A program made the translations under genes and the position numbers. The notes under the pieces are model-generated. The model was not told the DNA's origin. It worked only from the letters and a program-made list of their open reading frames with translations, and searched no databases. From JALCSJ01 sp036788835 (GTDB lineage Bacteria > Bacillota > Negativicutes > Acidaminococcales > Acidaminococcaceae): 64,000 nucleotides of DNA. Every line of letters starts with the position of its first letter. The first letter of the stretch is position 1. The stretch is from contig DAIQMR010000004.1 of the NCBI GenBank assembly GCA_036788835.1, positions 46,642 to 110,641 on the forward strand, in the 5' to 3' direction. Shown here in pieces: positions 50,790 to 59,974 of the stretch.

Positions 50790-52066
50790 ATAATTTGGTG
50801 CATTTTCTACATATGTTTTTCATTTTTGTTGTACTAGTGATGCTGACCTACGCAATACGTCATTTTATCTTTACTTTTAATAGGCTGTATTGCCGTCAGA
50901 AGTTTTATTATCAAGATATAGTGGACTCAGACCTGCCTAAAGTTACGATTCTTATTCCTATGCATAATGAAGAATTAGTAGCAAAAGGGGTGTTAGATGC
51001 ATTACTGGCCTGCGATTATCCTGCTGATAAGCTAGAAATAAAACCGGTAAATGACCATTCTGAAGACAAAACCAAAGAAATATTGGAAGTTTATCATAGC
51101 CTTCATCCCAATGTAGTCCCTTTGCACAGGGAAAAGGACGAGCAGACCAGGGGTAAACCGGCGGCTTTAAATGATGCCATGGCAGAAGCCAAGGGAGATA
51201 TTATTATTGTATTTGATGCAGACTATCTGCCTGGTAAAGGCTTAATCAAAGTGTTGGCTACTGCTTTTGACGATCCGGAAGTAGGGGCTGTCATGGGACG
51301 GGTAACACCTGTAAACACTAAAGTAAATTTAATGACAAGGCTGCTGGAACTTGAACGGTCAGGAGGCTATCAGGTGGACCAGCAGGCACGTTATAATCTT
51401 AATTTATTACCTCAATATGGCGGTACTGTAGGTGGTTATAGAAAAGCATTGCTTTTATCTACCGGAGGATTTAACACAAAAATTTTGGCAGAGGATACAG
51501 AGCTAACATATAGATTCATGACAGATGGCTGGAAGATAGCCTATGCCAACGGAGCGGAATGTTATGAAGAAGCACCGGAAGACTGGGGAGTTCGTGCCCG
51601 TCAGGTAAATCGCTGGGCCCGTGGCCACAATGAAGTAATGTTTCATTATATGTTTAAATTATTGCGATCCAAGAAAATCAATCTTTTCCAGAAACTGGAC
51701 GGCTTTATGTTATTGACAATTTATATGATGCCTTTGATTTTAATTTTGGGAATTATTGATTCGTTGCTGCTTTTCTTTTTGGGACGTATGGATATTGTGG
51801 GAGGTTGGTGGATTTTGCTTTTTGTGGGAGTCTACAATACTTTCGGCAACTTTGCTCCCTTCTTTCAAATAGGCACAGCTGTAGTGCTGGACGGCAGTAA
51901 GGATAGGGCAAAGCTTTTACCATATCTATCCTTAAATTTCTATTTTTATATGTGGTATATTTCCAAAGGATTTATTGAAGCGATTATAGATATTATAACA
52001 AGACGAAATGCGGAATGGAAAAAAACAGCCCGCTACCGTAAAGACGCAATAGGAGAGAAGTTATGA
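50783..52066 (+). CDS. Processive family 2 glycosyltransferase (polysaccharide synthase)
   Basis: 427 residues from ATG 50783 (AGGAG at 50770-50774). N-terminal TM helix (~residues 8-30), then a GT-A domain with VTILIPMHNEE, VNDHSEDKT, the DxD motif FDADYLPGKG, the acceptor AEDTELTYRFM and the processivity motif RQVNRWARG (Q..RW). Three to four C-terminal TM helices follow. This set is that of BcsA, PgaC or hyaluronan synthases, which both polymerise and extrude a beta-linked glycan. No PilZ domain is present, so direct c-di-GMP control is not evident. Sugar specificity is unknown. Confidence 0.9.
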   Translation: MVNNLVHFLHMFFIFVVLVMLTYAIRHFIFTFNRLYCRQKFYYQDIVDSDLPKVTILIPMHNEELVAKGVLDALLACDYPADKLEIKPVNDHSEDKTKEILEVYHSLHPNVVPLHREKDEQTRGKPAALNDAMAEAKGDIIIVFDADYLPGKGLIKVLATAFDDPEVGAVMGRVTPVNTKVNLMTRLLELERSGGYQVDQQARYNLNLLPQYGGTVGGYRKALLLSTGGFNTKILAEDTELTYRFMTDGWKIAYANGAECYEEAPEDWGVRARQVNRWARGHNEVMFHYMFKLLRSKKINLFQKLDGFMLLTIYMMPLILILGIIDSLLLFFLGRMDIVGGWWILLFVGVYNTFGNFAPFFQIGTAVVLDGSKDRAKLLPYLSLNFYFYMWYISKGFIEAIIDIITRRNAEWKKTARYRKDAIGEKL

Positions 52067-53121
52067 TTTATGTGTTGGGCAGTATATTGCTTTTTATTCT
52101 TATGATAGCACTGCCTTTTTTACTGGGCTATAAAGAACTGAAAGAAAAGAAAGATGATAGTAATTTATATGTAAACAGGAACTATGTCCGGGAGCCACGA
52201 TATTTCGGGCAGTCTTTTCGTGCTTTAATGAATAAGGCCAAAGGGGATTGGGAGAATGCAGGTAAGGGAATAGAAATTAAAATTCATTTATCTAAAGATG
52301 AACTGCTCAATATAGGGCAGGATACAACCACTGATCCTATAGCAGCTGAATCACTATTCATGTATAAAGATAATTCTTTCATACCAGCTTATTCTACTTT
52401 TCAAAAGGAAGTTTACTGCAGGGGAAACATGGATTCGGGAAGGGAATGTTTGGCTAGGGCAATAGCCGTGGACGGTAATTGCTATTTTGGCGATAACAGT
52501 AAAGTGGTGCGTTGGTTGGATGTGGAGGGAGAAGCTGTCATTGGGAATGATGTTGCCCTAGGTATTTCTGCTGCCAGTGGAACCGGATTGCGTCTAGGTC
52601 ATGGCTGCAGATTTAAAAGGCTCTATGGACCGTATATTACGGTAGGAGAGCCTTTTGCTCGCGAGTTAGGGGTAAAAGCACAGCAGTTAATTTCTGCTTT
52701 GCCCAAACCGGCTTATAATGAAATTGAATATAATATAGATAAAGTTGCTCCCAAAGATGATAAAGAAAAAAGACCCTATGGTCCTATGATTTTTCCTAAA
52801 ATTATAATTACCAATAGAACTTTGACCATCCACAAGGATATGGTAGTGTTAGGCAGTATTAAAGCAAAAAAAGATTTAATCATTGAAGACAATGTAGTCA
52901 TATTAGGTGATGTTTTTTGCGAGGGTAATCTTACGGTTGGCAACGGCTGTGTTTTGGGTAATGTAGTCTTCTGCCAGGAGAATATTACATTAGGGGCAGG
53001 AACAGAAGTCGGCCAGGCCGGTAAACTAAAATCATTGATTGCCAGGGGTAAAATACTCTTGGACAAAGGCGTTACGATTTATGGCTATGTGCTGACAGAC
53101 GAAGGGGGAGAGACTCTATGA
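52063..53121 (+). CDS. Membrane-anchored beta-helix (polymer-forming/bactofilin-like) protein
   Basis: 352 residues. N-terminal TM helix (~residues 2-22) then a long soluble region. Residues ~115-190 and ~245-350 show a regular hexapeptide-like rhythm of short strands (ITLGAGTEV, LTVGNGCVLGNVVF, LIIEDNVVILGDVF) typical of right- or left-handed beta-helices and bactofilins. It may scaffold the synthase or guide polymer; no enzymatic motif. ATGA overlap with both the synthase and the following gene. Confidence 0.72.
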   Translation: MIYVLGSILLFILMIALPFLLGYKELKEKKDDSNLYVNRNYVREPRYFGQSFRALMNKAKGDWENAGKGIEIKIHLSKDELLNIGQDTTTDPIAAESLFMYKDNSFIPAYSTFQKEVYCRGNMDSGRECLARAIAVDGNCYFGDNSKVVRWLDVEGEAVIGNDVALGISAASGTGLRLGHGCRFKRLYGPYITVGEPFARELGVKAQQLISALPKPAYNEIEYNIDKVAPKDDKEKRPYGPMIFPKIIITNRTLTIHKDMVVLGSIKAKKDLIIEDNVVILGDVFCEGNLTVGNGCVLGNVVFCQENITLGAGTEVGQAGKLKSLIARGKILLDKGVTIYGYVLTDEGGETL

Positions 53122-54980
53122 AAAAAGTATGGTGTGTTGTGCTCGTGCTTTTTATTGCTCTTTCTGTTTTCGTCTACAAAACTCATATTGGACAACAGGA
53201 GTTGCTCAAGGCAGATAATATGAGGGCTTTAGTGGTAGTTAATAAACGCTTGGCTGAGAAAAATTCCAAGGTTCTGAAAGCCTACGAAAGTGTTCTGCAG
53301 GAAGAAGGGGTCACTTATGAAATAATGGACACCCTGCTTTTTGAACGTATGGAACCGGCACAATTGAAAAAGAATATTCCTGCGGTTATTTTTCCTGATG
53401 ATGTAGCTAAAAATTTATCGGAAAATGTTTCAGGCACGGTTGAAAAGTATTTAAAGCAAGGTGGCAGAGTATTAACTGTTTACGATGCCGGCAGCCAAAA
53501 CAATAGAGGAATATATTTATCAGATGGCATCTTTAAAAAGTTTTTAGGTTTTGACTATGTTCCGAAGGCAGAGGATTTAAATGAAGGATTTTTTCATGGT
53601 TTTTTTGTTTTCAAGGATGCAGCACAACGGGATTTTTGGCAGATCCCTATAGGAAAAACTGTTGAGAATGTGTATTTAAGCGGTTATCACTATGGCAAGC
53701 TGACTTATCCCATGCGAAATATTAAGCAGGATAAACCGGTGTCTCAAGAGGAAGTCTGCGCCTGGTCAGAATATGAAGACGGAACCAGAGTGCCAGGCTT
53801 AGTGCGCAAGAAAATCGAAAAAGGCGAAATTGTCTACGCCAATCTGCCATTGGGAGCACTTAAAACCCAGGCCGACGATTTGCCTCTCCGTGCTGTTCTG
53901 CGGACCTTTCTCTTTTCAATTGCTCATGTACCTCATATTTTGAATGTGCCTAAAGGTGTGGGCGGTATTGTTATGAACTGGCATATTGATTTTGAAGAAG
54001 AATTGACGAATTTACCTATGCTGTTTGCCCAAGGTTTCTTACGGAAAGACATTCCTACTTCTTACCATATTACAGCAGGACCTGATTGTGATAAGCCCGG
54101 TGATGGGCAAGGTTTTAACGTGGAAGAATCTCCCGGCACAGAAATTGCCAAAGAGCTTTTGCAATATGGAAAAGTAGGCTCTCATGGTGGTTGGGCTCAT
54201 AACTGGTTTGCTGATAATTTGGAAGCTGGTAAGTTTTCTGCTGCACAGGAAGAAAAATATATTAAAATGAATAATGCGGCAGTAGAAGGAGCCACTGACG
54301 AAAAAGTCACTGAGTATTCGGCTCCCAATGGCATGTTCCCACAAACTGAAAGCTCCAAGATTATGGACAAAAATAATATTGAGGTTTATTATTATACAGG
54401 AGATAGCGGCAGCAGCATTAACAGGACATTTTATCAGGGAGAGATGGTTAGCGATAAAGTGCTGGCTTTTCCTATTGTGCCTTCCGGTAAGTATGCTTCT
54501 ATCTATGAAATGCGTCATTTAGGAAATTATACGGATGAACAAATATACAACATGATGAAAGATATTGTTGATTATGGCCAAAGGAATCGTACCATACGGC
54601 TGTTCTATTCTCATCCCCATGATTTGCCTGACAATAATGCAACTGCTGCAGTATTATCTTTTCTGGATTATCTGGAACAGCAGCTTCAGACTAAAAAGGT
54701 ACAGGCCATGACCATGACGGATACGGCTCGTTTCTTTCATAAGGCGCTGGCGACCAAGGCTTCTTATAGGTGGGATAATGGCTTGCAGGTGGTAGTGCGC
54801 AATCCCGGCGATTTGAAAGATATTTGTCTGGCAATTCCTAAAGCAGGATTGGGAAAACCCATCAATGAAGTGATTACTGTTGATGAGGATAAGGATTTTT
54901 ATTATGTGACAATAGGTGATTACAGTGAAAAAGAAATTACTCTGCATTTTCCTGCTTTGTCTGGTGCTAACAATGGCTAG
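53118..54980 (+). CDS. Polysaccharide deacetylase-like exported protein
   Basis: 620 residues with an N-terminal signal or anchor (~residues 3-22). Residues ~35-275 look like a flavodoxin/amidotransferase-like domain (RALVVVNKRLAEKN; VIFPDDVAKNL; GGRVLTVYDAGS). Residues ~285-560 resemble a NodB/PelA-type deacetylase: MNWHIDFEEEL (metal Asp), SHGGWAHNWF (His motif), YSAPNGMFPQTESS and LFYSHPHDLPDN. A small beta-domain closes the protein. Deacetylases of this kind (PelA, PgaB) modify the polymer during export. Family assignment is by motif pattern only. Confidence 0.75.
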   Translation: MKKVWCVVLVLFIALSVFVYKTHIGQQELLKADNMRALVVVNKRLAEKNSKVLKAYESVLQEEGVTYEIMDTLLFERMEPAQLKKNIPAVIFPDDVAKNLSENVSGTVEKYLKQGGRVLTVYDAGSQNNRGIYLSDGIFKKFLGFDYVPKAEDLNEGFFHGFFVFKDAAQRDFWQIPIGKTVENVYLSGYHYGKLTYPMRNIKQDKPVSQEEVCAWSEYEDGTRVPGLVRKKIEKGEIVYANLPLGALKTQADDLPLRAVLRTFLFSIAHVPHILNVPKGVGGIVMNWHIDFEEELTNLPMLFAQGFLRKDIPTSYHITAGPDCDKPGDGQGFNVEESPGTEIAKELLQYGKVGSHGGWAHNWFADNLEAGKFSAAQEEKYIKMNNAAVEGATDEKVTEYSAPNGMFPQTESSKIMDKNNIEVYYYTGDSGSSINRTFYQGEMVSDKVLAFPIVPSGKYASIYEMRHLGNYTDEQIYNMMKDIVDYGQRNRTIRLFYSHPHDLPDNNATAAVLSFLDYLEQQLQTKKVQAMTMTDTARFFHKALATKASYRWDNGLQVVVRNPGDLKDICLAIPKAGLGKPINEVITVDEDKDFYYVTIGDYSEKEITLHFPALSGANNG

Positions 54981-55842
54981 AAGCAGTGAAGCCAAAGGAA
55001 AAGTTAATGAAAATGCTGTGCCTGTAAGGAATATCTGCGCTCATTATTTGGATTTGCCAACGAATTTTTATATAACGCCCTATGAGGTAAGCCTTTATGC
55101 TCTAGAGATGGTAGAGGAACCGCAATATCGTCCTCAGGTACGGGCTTTTCTGGAAGTACTGCTTGCCAACGTGAGCAATGGTGATAAATATGGTATGAGT
55201 GGGACCGTTTATGATTTTGACATCAAGGGCAATACTTTGAAGCTAAGGCCGGTTTTTGATTCCATTGATGGCTACAGTGGTATTTTCTTAGTGCTTTTTA
55301 ATCGCTATTATGAGCTGACAGGCGATGGGGAATTGTTAAATGCCAACTGGCAGAAAATACAGGACATTGCATATACTATTGCTTTTTTACAGCAAAAAAG
55401 TGGTATGACCATTGCTTTGCCGGATTATCCCGTAGAATACTTAATGGACAATTGCGAAGCCTACGGCGGGGTACAGGCATTTTGGCATATGGCTAAAGCT
55501 CTTGGCAAACCCATCGATATGGTATATTACCAAAAGGTTGCAGACAGTATTAAGGCCGGGGTGTACTCATTATATTCAGAAAAAGCCGGCACATTTAAAT
55601 GGAGCGCGGAAAAAGACAGGAACAGCTTTTCTATTTGGGAAAAGTTTTACCCGGATGCTTATGCTCAGCTGTTCCCTGTTTATTACGGTTTGATTACTGA
55701 AGAAGAACAAAAATATATTTGGGATACCTTTATCGAACTATATCCGGCGGCCGGATGGAAAAATACTCGTCTGGTAGCGACTGAACAGGCTGTATTGTGC
55801 CGTTTGACTCAACGAAAGATGGAAGGAAGAAACCATGAATAA
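54925..55842 (+). CDS. Exported (alpha/alpha)-barrel glycosidase-like protein
   Basis: About 305 residues from GTG 54925 (GTG 54916 possible), overlapping the deacetylase gene by ~56 bp. A signal peptide (MKKKLLCIFLLCLVLTMARSSEA) precedes an all-helical domain: FDSIDGYSGIFLVLFNRYYELTGD, YLMDNCEAYGGVQAFWHMAKALGK. This resembles six-hairpin glycosidases such as GH8 BcsZ or unsaturated uronidases. Synthase-dependent systems usually carry one hydrolase to trim polymer; that role is inferred. Catalytic residues cannot be assigned with confidence. Confidence 0.65.
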   Translation: MKKKLLCIFLLCLVLTMARSSEAKGKVNENAVPVRNICAHYLDLPTNFYITPYEVSLYALEMVEEPQYRPQVRAFLEVLLANVSNGDKYGMSGTVYDFDIKGNTLKLRPVFDSIDGYSGIFLVLFNRYYELTGDGELLNANWQKIQDIAYTIAFLQQKSGMTIALPDYPVEYLMDNCEAYGGVQAFWHMAKALGKPIDMVYYQKVADSIKAGVYSLYSEKAGTFKWSAEKDRNSFSIWEKFYPDAYAQLFPVYYGLITEEEQKYIWDTFIELYPAAGWKNTRLVATEQAVLCRLTQRKMEGRNHE

Positions 55843-57568
55843 ACAGACAAAAGCCTTGACTTTTCTTGTCATGGTGAGCGTTATGCTGCCATCCACTGTT
55901 TTTGCCACTGTAACAGTACCCTGGGATGTGCGGGGAGTGGCAGATCAGCTGCATAACGAAGAACTGCAAAGGCAGACTAAAGATAAAGCTATCATTGAAG
56001 CAAAGAAAGATGCTAAAAAACTGAACACTGATATTGCTAAATTGGCAAACCCCGACCCGGTGCGGAGGGCCTATGAAGACGGGCTCCGTTCCAAACTGCA
56101 AAATTTGCAGGACAAAGTGCAGTCTGTTACAAATAAAGAACAGCAAAATTTGTGGCAGATTGAGAGAATGGAAAAGCAACGTAAGGATATTGAAAAGCAA
56201 AACGATAGCTTAACAGCCTATGTGGAGCGCAATGATGGGACAGCACAGGCAGAAGAATGCTACAATCAGGTATTGGACAATGAAGAGACTTATAATGGCC
56301 TGGGAGCGGAAATAGAAAATCTGGCCGGGGAAAATGATACTCTTGATAATCAGGCTGCAGAATTAAATAAAGAAATAGAAGCCTTGGCTGCTAAAATGGC
56401 CAAAGAAAATATTATTGTGAGCAGTGAGGAAGCAGAGAATGACCGCCGAGCTCAGTTGACAGCAGCTAAAAAAGATTTGCTGGCTGTGGATAAAAGCCTG
56501 GAAGAATATGCCACAAATTATAATTTCAAGAAAAGGAAGGGCAGCAGCTTTGCTACGTCTGCTAAGTACTATGCTTGGAATGACAGCCAAGGCAACAAAG
56601 GCAGGCAATTTTATCTGCCTTTTAACTACAGTATAACCAGAGGTCCCTGGGAATTTGGCCTAGACTGGGGTTATATTAATTCCAACAATCAGAATGCTGC
56701 CTATGGTGATGTGTCCGGTTTGACAGATACTACCCTGAGTGCTGCTTATGCTCTTCCTACTAGGAAAGCCAAGGATATGTGGTTATTTAAGCTTGGATTA
56801 AACTTACCTACAGGGCAAGACGGACTTCATGACTTTGATCCGGTGATGGACGAGGATTTGGTTGAAAAATCTCGTTTTGGGGAAGGTTTTAATATTGTTC
56901 CGGAAGTGTGGTACTACTATAACAGGGACCGTAAAAATACCTTTATTTTTGGCACCTATTATACTTTTGGCGGCTCCTATTATCTGGATAATACCAATTC
57001 TATTAAACCGGGTAATGCCTGGGTAAAAGAAGCTAGATGGCAGTATACATACAATAAATGGCAATTCCTGCTGGGTATTTCTCATACTTCTTATTCGGAA
57101 ACAACAGAAAGTACTTCCAATTATGAATCAGGCAATCAGCTCAAGCCTCAGTTTGTGGTCAACTACGCCCCAGACGACAAACAATTCTTTACAGCCTATT
57201 ACTGGCATTCTGTGGAAGATCCCCTGCGGAAAGCCAGTTTCGATATAGTCAGCGAAACTAGAAATAACCAAAATTATGGTCTCCAATGGGCCAGAGATTT
57301 AAAAGCCAACCAAAGAGTGCGTCTCGCCATAGACTGGTTGGGACACAGCGGTGAAAACTATAATCCTTTGACGCATATTAGTTCTGACAGCAGGCGCAAA
57401 TTTACCTGGGGAATAGGCTATGATAAATTCCTTAACAAAGACAAAACGGAAAGAATCTCCTTTGATTTAGAAAAATTTACCATGCATGACGGACCATACA
57501 GTGGAAATAACATAAGCCAGGATTACCATGGAACGGCGATATACTTACGTTATTGGCGCCCACTATAA
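55835..57568 (+). CDS. Coiled-coil/outer-membrane beta-barrel protein, putative exopolysaccharide exporter
   Basis: 577 residues. Signal peptide to about Ala24 (PSTVFA). Residues ~35-230 are a charged heptad-like coiled coil (Lys/Glu/Gln-rich). From ~235 to the end, alternating strands rich in Tyr, Trp and Gly (FYLPFNYSITRGPWEFGLDW; FIFGTYYTFGGSYYLD; AIYLRYWRPL) indicate a C-terminal beta-barrel of ~14 strands or more. Other export systems use TPR repeats plus barrel (PgaA, BcsC, PelB); here a coiled coil replaces TPR. It starts 8 bp inside the glycosidase-like gene and ends the operon. Confidence 0.8.
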   Translation: MNKQTKALTFLVMVSVMLPSTVFATVTVPWDVRGVADQLHNEELQRQTKDKAIIEAKKDAKKLNTDIAKLANPDPVRRAYEDGLRSKLQNLQDKVQSVTNKEQQNLWQIERMEKQRKDIEKQNDSLTAYVERNDGTAQAEECYNQVLDNEETYNGLGAEIENLAGENDTLDNQAAELNKEIEALAAKMAKENIIVSSEEAENDRRAQLTAAKKDLLAVDKSLEEYATNYNFKKRKGSSFATSAKYYAWNDSQGNKGRQFYLPFNYSITRGPWEFGLDWGYINSNNQNAAYGDVSGLTDTTLSAAYALPTRKAKDMWLFKLGLNLPTGQDGLHDFDPVMDEDLVEKSRFGEGFNIVPEVWYYYNRDRKNTFIFGTYYTFGGSYYLDNTNSIKPGNAWVKEARWQYTYNKWQFLLGISHTSYSETTESTSNYESGNQLKPQFVVNYAPDDKQFFTAYYWHSVEDPLRKASFDIVSETRNNQNYGLQWARDLKANQRVRLAIDWLGHSGENYNPLTHISSDSRRKFTWGIGYDKFLNKDKTERISFDLEKFTMHDGPYSGNNISQDYHGTAIYLRYWRPL

Positions 57569-57591
57569 ATATAACAAGTCATAATAGCAGC

Positions 57592-57632
57592 AAAAAATCC
57601 GACCATAATAAAATATGGTCAGATTTTTTTTT
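57592..57632. terminator. Bidirectional terminator after the exopolysaccharide operon
   Basis: AAAAAATCCGACCAT pairs with ATGGTCAGATTTTTT; A- and T-runs serve the converging operon and membrane-protein gene. Confidence 0.88.
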
Positions 57633-57647
57633 GCTGAGCAGTAAAGC

Positions 57648-58148
57648 TTAGAGGTTATCTAAAGGCTTTTCTAGGAACTTCGCTAGGATAAGGCCAAGGA
57701 TTCCGGTTATTAATTGGGGCCAGCTAAGGGTAAGAACAACCATCTTAATTTTAGCGGGAGGTAAGCCCAATAAGTTGAGCATTAGTAATGCGCCACCGTA
57801 AATAGCAAGGGTTTTTGCAAGAGGCGCGATTAAAATTACTGACTTGTTGCGTATTAACGTGCATAGCACGACAAAGACAAAGTTGCCCGTAAAAACAACC
57901 GGTATTAGCAGCAGGATAGGTAAATGCCCCTGTAAGAAAGCTACAACAGGTAAGGCTGCCGTTGTAATGGCGGCCAAAAATAAATCTGTGTAATGGGCGG
58001 TTAAAACCAAGGAAGCATTGACCAAAGTACCTATGAGCAGGGTGTCAAGAATTCGGGGTAAAGGTAAAACCAGTCGTAGTTGTTGTGCCAGCAGTGCCAC
58101 AGCCAAAAGCAAAGCAGCTCTGACTAATTTAATCTGTTTTTCTTTCAT
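57648..58148 (-). CDS. Small polytopic membrane protein, ECF transporter S component-like
   Basis: 166 residues with about five to six hydrophobic helices and LLLAVALLAQQLRLVLPLP near the N-terminus. Its size and layout match substrate-binding (S) subunits of ECF vitamin transporters. The energising EcfAT genes are not adjacent, as is usual for group II systems. Substrate unknown. GGAGG-like site (rc of cctccg) upstream. Confidence 0.62.
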   Translation of the reverse strand: MKEKQIKLVRAALLLAVALLAQQLRLVLPLPRILDTLLIGTLVNASLVLTAHYTDLFLAAITTAALPVVAFLQGHLPILLLIPVVFTGNFVFVVLCTLIRNKSVILIAPLAKTLAIYGGALLMLNLLGLPPAKIKMVVLTLSWPQLITGILGLILAKFLEKPLDNL

Positions 58149-58243
58149 ATTCCGCCTCCGTTCTTGTTTTCTTGGTTACTGTTATATGTTATAATTATAT
58201 AATGTTAAAGGTATTTTGTGTAGACAGAAATGGAGCTTTTACA

Positions 58244-59362
58244 GTGAAAGACAGGAACCTGATTTTTGATAACCTACGGGGCATATGTATGCTGGGAGTT
58301 GTAGCTATCCATATTGGCAGTTTCATTATGGAATCGTCTACCCCCAGCCTTAATATTTTTCTACTCTTTGAAGTCCTGAGTCGTTACAGTGTACCGACTT
58401 TCTTTTTGATTTCCGGCTATGGTCTTTTCTATTCATATCCACTGGAACAGCCTTTATCTTATGGCAAGTTTCTGTTAAGGCGTTTGTGGACTATTGGTTT
58501 GCCATATTTGTTTTTTTCTCTCTTTTATATTTATTTTATTGATTTAAGCTATCCTGATCCGCACACCTGGGACTTCGAATCTGTATTGTTTAAAATTTCT
58601 TTTGGCACAGCTTGCTACCATATATATTTTCTGGTTATCCTTATTTGGTTTTATATTTGTTTCCCCCTGTGGCGTTGGCTAATGAGGCTGATGGAAAAAA
58701 TAACGCTAAAGGTTTCTCTTCCCCTTCTGTTTGTTTTGCAGTTGTGGCTTTATAATTTCAGCGCTCATTTTTGGGGCTATCCAGATTGGGTTGTGGCACA
58801 GGATTGGCTATACAATCTTTGCCAATACAGACTGAATTATTTGCCTCTGTTCTATTTGTTTGTTTTTATGTTAGGCGGTGTTATTGCCAGACATTACAAA
58901 GGTTTTCTGAAAATCCTTACCGGCCATGGTAAAAGCTTGACTTTGTTCTTTGTGGCCAGTACGGCTTTTAACAGCTGGTTCTTTTATCGCTATACGTATA
59001 AATGGGGCATGGATTTGGAATTTACTGTTAACCGTCTTCAGCAGTTGAGCGTACCGGGGTTAATTTACACTATTGCGGCCTTTTTCTTTTTTGCCTGGCT
59101 GCTTCACAAGAAGCGGCCTGACAGTTATCCTTGGCTTTCCGCCATCTCTCAGCGTTCCTTCCTTATTTATTTGGTTCATCCTTGGATAATGGATATTCTC
59201 CTCTTCCAGCTTTCTGAACTAGGGTATCCTTTGAGTAAAATCCCTATAATGCCATTTTATGTAGTAGTCGTTATTTTAGCCTATTTCCTGGCAGTTATTT
59301 TACATAAAATAGTAGTATTGGGGAAAAAATGCTTCGCTCATAAGCAGATTGTGATACAATAG
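58244..59362 (+). CDS. Acyltransferase family 3 membrane protein (OafA/WecH-like)
   Basis: 372 residues from GTG 58244 (GGAG nine bases upstream). About ten TM helices. The family motifs are FDNLRGICMLGVVAIHIGSF (His in TM1) and SVPTFFLISGYGLFYSYPL. Acyltransferase-3 proteins O-acetylate surface sugars. In-frame ATG 58202 lies six bases after TATAAT (58190-58195) and would be a leaderless start with 14 extra residues. It is close to the exopolysaccharide operon, so it may decorate that polymer (inference). Confidence 0.85.
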   Translation: MKDRNLIFDNLRGICMLGVVAIHIGSFIMESSTPSLNIFLLFEVLSRYSVPTFFLISGYGLFYSYPLEQPLSYGKFLLRRLWTIGLPYLFFSLFYIYFIDLSYPDPHTWDFESVLFKISFGTACYHIYFLVILIWFYICFPLWRWLMRLMEKITLKVSLPLLFVLQLWLYNFSAHFWGYPDWVVAQDWLYNLCQYRLNYLPLFYLFVFMLGGVIARHYKGFLKILTGHGKSLTLFFVASTAFNSWFFYRYTYKWGMDLEFTVNRLQQLSVPGLIYTIAAFFFFAWLLHKKRPDSYPWLSAISQRSFLIYLVHPWIMDILLFQLSELGYPLSKIPIMPFYVVVVILAYFLAVILHKIVVLGKKCFAHKQIVIQ

Positions 59363-59400
59363 ATTTGAACAAATTTATATATCAATTGGGAAGTGATTGT

Positions 59401-59955
59401 ATGAAAAAAATCTGGTTGGTTTTAACTTTGTGCCTGATTGTTATTAGTGTACCATTAGCTGGGGCTGCAGACACACCTATGTTGCGTACTAATGGTTATA
59501 TTACTGCGGTAGAAAATGATAAGGCTATCATAAAAGCCGATGAAGGTGGCACTAATGTTGCCCTGTATCTCAGCAAAGCGGCCTACTATGTGGATAATGA
59601 AACCGGTAGGTGGCTCAGTTCTAAAGATGTGAAAAAAGGAGCAAGAGTAGCCGCTTTTTATGGTCCTCAGCTGACCAAGAGCATTCCGCCCCAGGGAGTT
59701 GCGACGGTAATGGTTTTGGGTGTTGGTTATACCGGCGTGGATTATCTGCGTGTTTCTAAAGTAGAACATTCTGAAAAGGGCATTAAAGTCCACGATGGCA
59801 AGAAAATTGCCGATATTGAAACAGAGGTAATGAACACCTGTCACCAAGTGAGACCGGGCGACGAACTGCTGGTTTGGTACAACAATATGAATGCTGTGGG
59901 AGCCAATGAATATTTGGTGCCGAAAGCGATGATTCTTAATAGAAAGATAAAATAA
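59401..59955 (+). CDS. Secreted protein of unknown function
   Basis: 184 residues from ATG 59401. A signal peptide (MKKIWLVLTLCLIVISVPLAGA) precedes a beta-rich domain (MLRTNGYITAVENDKAIIKA; ADIETEVMNTCHQVRPGDELLVWY). The pattern suggests an OB- or copper amine oxidase-N-like small domain, but no motif is decisive. It is followed after 19 bp by the transaldolase gene. Confidence 0.65.
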   Translation: MKKIWLVLTLCLIVISVPLAGAADTPMLRTNGYITAVENDKAIIKADEGGTNVALYLSKAAYYVDNETGRWLSSKDVKKGARVAAFYGPQLTKSIPPQGVATVMVLGVGYTGVDYLRVSKVEHSEKGIKVHDGKKIADIETEVMNTCHQVRPGDELLVWYNNMNAVGANEYLVPKAMILNRKIK

Positions 59956-59974
59956 CAAAAGGGAGACCATGCTG

